From assembly GCA_007844125.1 (NCBI GenBank), contig CM017561.1, positions 24,905,479 to 24,969,478 on the forward strand: a stretch of 64,000 nt of DNA, written 5' to 3'. The notes below the pieces were generated by a model that ran no database searches, had not been told where the DNA came from, and saw only the letters and a list, made by a program, of their open reading frames with translations. Positions 61,312 through 64,000 of the stretch are shown here, one piece after another. Source of the DNA: Sinonovacula constricta. Taxonomy: Eukaryota > Mollusca > Bivalvia > Cardiida > Solecurtidae. Both the position numbers and the translations under genes were made by a program. Numbering within the stretch: the first letter of the stretch is position 1; the number at the start of each line of letters is the position of its first letter.

Positions 61312-61612
61312 GCCGATCCTAATCAGACAGCTCCCAGCATATGCTGCAGATCCTGATCAGGCAGCTCCCAGCATATAAAACCGATCCTGATCAGAAAGCT
61401 CCCAGCAAATAGTGCAGATCCTGATCAGACAGCTCCCAGCAAATGGTGCAGATCCCGATCAGACAGCTCCCAGCATATAGTGCAGATCCTGATCAGACAG
61501 CTCTCGACATATATTGCAGATCCGGATCAGACAGCTCCCAGCATATACTGCAGATCCTGATCAGACTGCTCCCACATATAGTACCGATCATGATCAGACA
61601 GCTCCCATCTGG
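61312..61612. repeat. ~34-bp tandem repeat, about nine units
   Basis: Units read GATCCTGATCAGACAGCTCC plus CAGCATATAGTGCA with small changes. Each contains the palindrome CTGATCAG or a close variant. Confidence 0.92.
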
Positions 61613-61728
61613 CTGATCTGGATAACTATTTGCATAAGCATTATAAATACATGAATAGCAGGCTTAGCGTGAACAAACATGCTGAAAATTGAGCAAGGTG
61701 TCCTTCGGGACCATTATATTCTAACTGG

Positions 61729-62420
61729 GAGACGTGCCTCTCATGGAATGCATTTTATGGGAACGATAGTGCAGCGGACAATAACATGAAATCGGGTATT
61801 CCGCTTTTTAACAGAGTAGCTTGCAACAATAAAGTGTAGCTTGCAATTATGAGACGGTAGAAGATATTTATAGGAATTTGCAAGGTGGTGGGGTGTTGTT
61901 TTGGGCGAGGTCTTGTCTAACAGGAGAAACTGAGTATACCGATGTCAACAATTTAGCTTGTAATTATAAATGTAGCAGACAACAAAGAAGTATGTAAAGA
62001 AGCAGGGATTCTTGTTCCCATCAGAGTTACGGTTCTTTACACTAAAAAATTTAAGTTTTAAATCCAGAGTTTAAGAATATGTTTCGTTTCCAGAATAGTT
62101 GGCGCCGCTCTTAAGAGAGGTATTTCTTATGGAATGCATTTTATATGCGGATGATGGTGTAGCAGTCAATAACACGATGTCGGGGGTGTTCCGTGAGACA
62201 CTTTTCAGAGAAAAGAACCAAGTGTTCCGTTTTTAACAGGGTAGTTTGCAACAATAAAGGGTAGCTGGCAATTATAAAAAGTAGCATAAAAACCTAGCCG
62301 TTTTGCGACGTTTTCTCTAACAAAAGAAACCGAGTGTACCGATGTTCTGTATGTTAAATACAGATGTAGCAGAGAAAAAGAAAACAAACAAAGAAGCAAA
62401 AATACTCCACATCCCATCCG
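61729..62420. repeat. Two diverged ~390-bp tandem copies
   Basis: ATGGAATGCATTTTATG...GATAGTGCAGCGGACAATAAC (61742) is echoed by ATGGAATGCATTTTATATGC (62130) and CAGTCAATAACACGATGTCG. GTAGCTTGCAACAATAAAG is echoed by GTAGTTTGCAACAATAAAG, and the ends (TGTAGCAGACAACAAAGAAG and TGTAGCAGAGAAAAAGAAA) also pair. No conserved frame. Confidence 0.65.
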
Positions 62421-62429
62421 AGTTGGAAA

Positions 62430-64000
62430 GCGCTCAGTTCGTGTGTAAACGCTCCGTTACGTTTTAAAATCGTGGCACGAAATTTTGCTTTTTGATGTAA
62501 TCATATTTAAATGTATATATTGAAAATTTAAGAAGTTGAGATATGTGTCAGCTAAAAGTTGCGCTTATGAATTAGTATTAAATATTTGAATTACAAAAAT
62601 CAATTTTAATACTATGATTGTCAAAAGTTACAAACACTCTATATATTTCTTGCAATATCAATATATAGTGTAGTTAACGTTAACAATTGTTGATTTTACC
62701 TTTTTAAATATCTTTATAGCATGCACATGCTTACTAGGCCACTATACGTGTCATTCAAAATTCGGCAATCGGTAGAGATCACTTACTCATGGCATGACAC
62801 CTTATTTAGTGGTTGATATTTTGCATGTGTAGAAAAGTCAAGTATATATGTTTTGTGGTAAAAAAACTTAGTTTGCGTATTTGGACCCATAGTTCCCGTG
62901 TGATTTATCGGTATGTTATAAAGGATTTCATAGCAAGCCTCCCCAGCTGAGCAATATAGCCATCAACCCAAACAAACCACCATTATATAATGTAAAACTT
63001 ACACTGCGCAAACTGGGCTTTTCAGCGCTGTGATATTTTTTATTGGCGTAATATCTCATCTTAGTGTTTATCTCACTTATACACTTAACATGCAGTGTTT
63101 TTACCTTGTTACCTTCCAATTTTTACATATGTTGTTGTTTTCAGGAGTATATTTTCGTAGACTATCAAACATACAAAGGTAGATTAAATCATGAAGTATA
63201 TATATAGAAACAGCTTAAAATGCCTCACCTATATAAGGCCAGGCGGACTGGAGAGATGGATAATCTAAACTCCAACTATTATGCCGAATTTTGTTTGCTG
63301 CAAAAAAACAACAAGACTTTAAAATTACTATTTTAACTCATTTTATGTAAACTTAAAAAAAATGCCTGTTAATATTCAACATACATGCATTGCTCTTAAA
63401 ATGGCAGCTACAGAATATCCGAGAAAAAAAACCTTTTACATGCTCTCTCTATGTTAGTTGTCAGTACATACGCCTTAATAAACACGAACCTTAACAGGTT
63501 TAGCTACGTTTTCATATTGTTTTAAATAAAACTCGTTTTCAATTCTTGTAAACATAAACCTGTAGTGTTTGTTGTAAACATTATACTTCACTAATCAAAC
63601 ACCAAATTATTATTACTATCAGTTGAAAATGTCTAGTACTACTTCAGTAAAGATCAGTGGAAAAAAGACAAAAGAATTGCGTGAGTATAAAGAAGAAGAA
63701 TAAGAAGCATTTAAATTAAATAAATTAAAGCATTTATTCTTTTAAAGAGAATGAAAGGAATAAAAATGAAGAAAGCAGGAGAAAAAGATACGCATACATT
63801 GTTTACAGTATAAATTTTGATAGCTATATGTATCTTTATTTGTAATATATGTGTTTGAAAAATATATAACTAATCATTATTGTAAAAAAACGCCGAATTA
63901 AATCATGAATATGGCTCAAAATGTATATACATTCGCCGTTCGTCTAATACCACTGATTTTATGAAATGTAAATACGGTTTGAAGCAATCTCGCCCATTAG
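62430..64000. other. No recognised gene
   Basis: AT-rich sequence to the window end; no repeat or motif-bearing ORF recognised. Confidence 0.5.

Noticed and set aside
62125..62165. Reading CILYADDGVAV, like a reverse transcriptase catalytic motif
   Set aside because: The flanking frame has no other reverse transcriptase motif, and the matching repeat copy at 61740 lacks the motif, so it is chance.

Overview
The window is animal nuclear DNA. It is AT-rich, genes are split by introns, and most of it is mobile-element debris. A bivalve mollusc is the best guess. The reasons are the mix of tRNA-headed SINEs carrying a GGGTTTA...CAACAGTATTTCAGT tail, CR1-like and L1/Tx1-like LINEs, Tigger, Harbinger and hAT-like DNA transposons, TTAA-flanked MITEs and many minisatellites. 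The host group is inferred, not proven.

Only one host gene is clear. It is ribosomal protein eL29 (RPL29) on the minus strand, with coding exons at 35584-35548, 32696-32632 and 31058-30990. All splice sites fit and the phases join to a 56-residue protein. A likely non-coding first exon with a pyrimidine-rich (TOP-like) start lies at about 40676-40645, and a poly(A) signal lies at 30920-30915. Its introns are full of mobile elements: two SINEs, a hAT-like element holding a helicase fragment, and a TTAA-MITE split by a second element with unusual terminal repeats.

Layout. 1-10.5 kb: diverged duplicated repeat, SINE fragments, a 491-bp tandem duplication and an (AT)n tract. 11.6-13.9 kb: MITE, (AT)n and a broken Harbinger transposase. 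14.6-15.3 kb: tandem repeat. 15.8-20.3 kb: dead L1/Tx1-like LINE. 20.8-21.1 kb: one possible orphan exon. 22.1-23.3 kb: large 30/31-bp minisatellite. 24.4-25.7 kb: SINE plus 51-bp and 38-bp tandem repeats. 27-30.6 kb: AT-rich block bounded by diverged inverted repeats that each hold an ATG. 30.9-40.7 kb: RPL29. 41.5-49.8 kb: two nearly identical Tigger-like elements in opposite orientation around 5.6 kb of other transposon remains. 47.5-50.0 kb: a retrotransposon split by the second Tigger copy. 50.0-54.3 kb: dead CR1-like LINE. 54.7-56.7 kb: three near-perfect 652-bp tandem units. 58-62.4 kb: MITEs and minisatellites. The rest shows no gene.

No intact transposase or reverse transcriptase was found; every transposon ORF seen is broken or truncated. 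The points most worth a second look are the inverted Tigger pair sharing one SINE insertion, two MITE-like families whose terminal repeats are arrays of short iterated words, and the RecQ-like fragment between perfect 36-bp inverted repeats.
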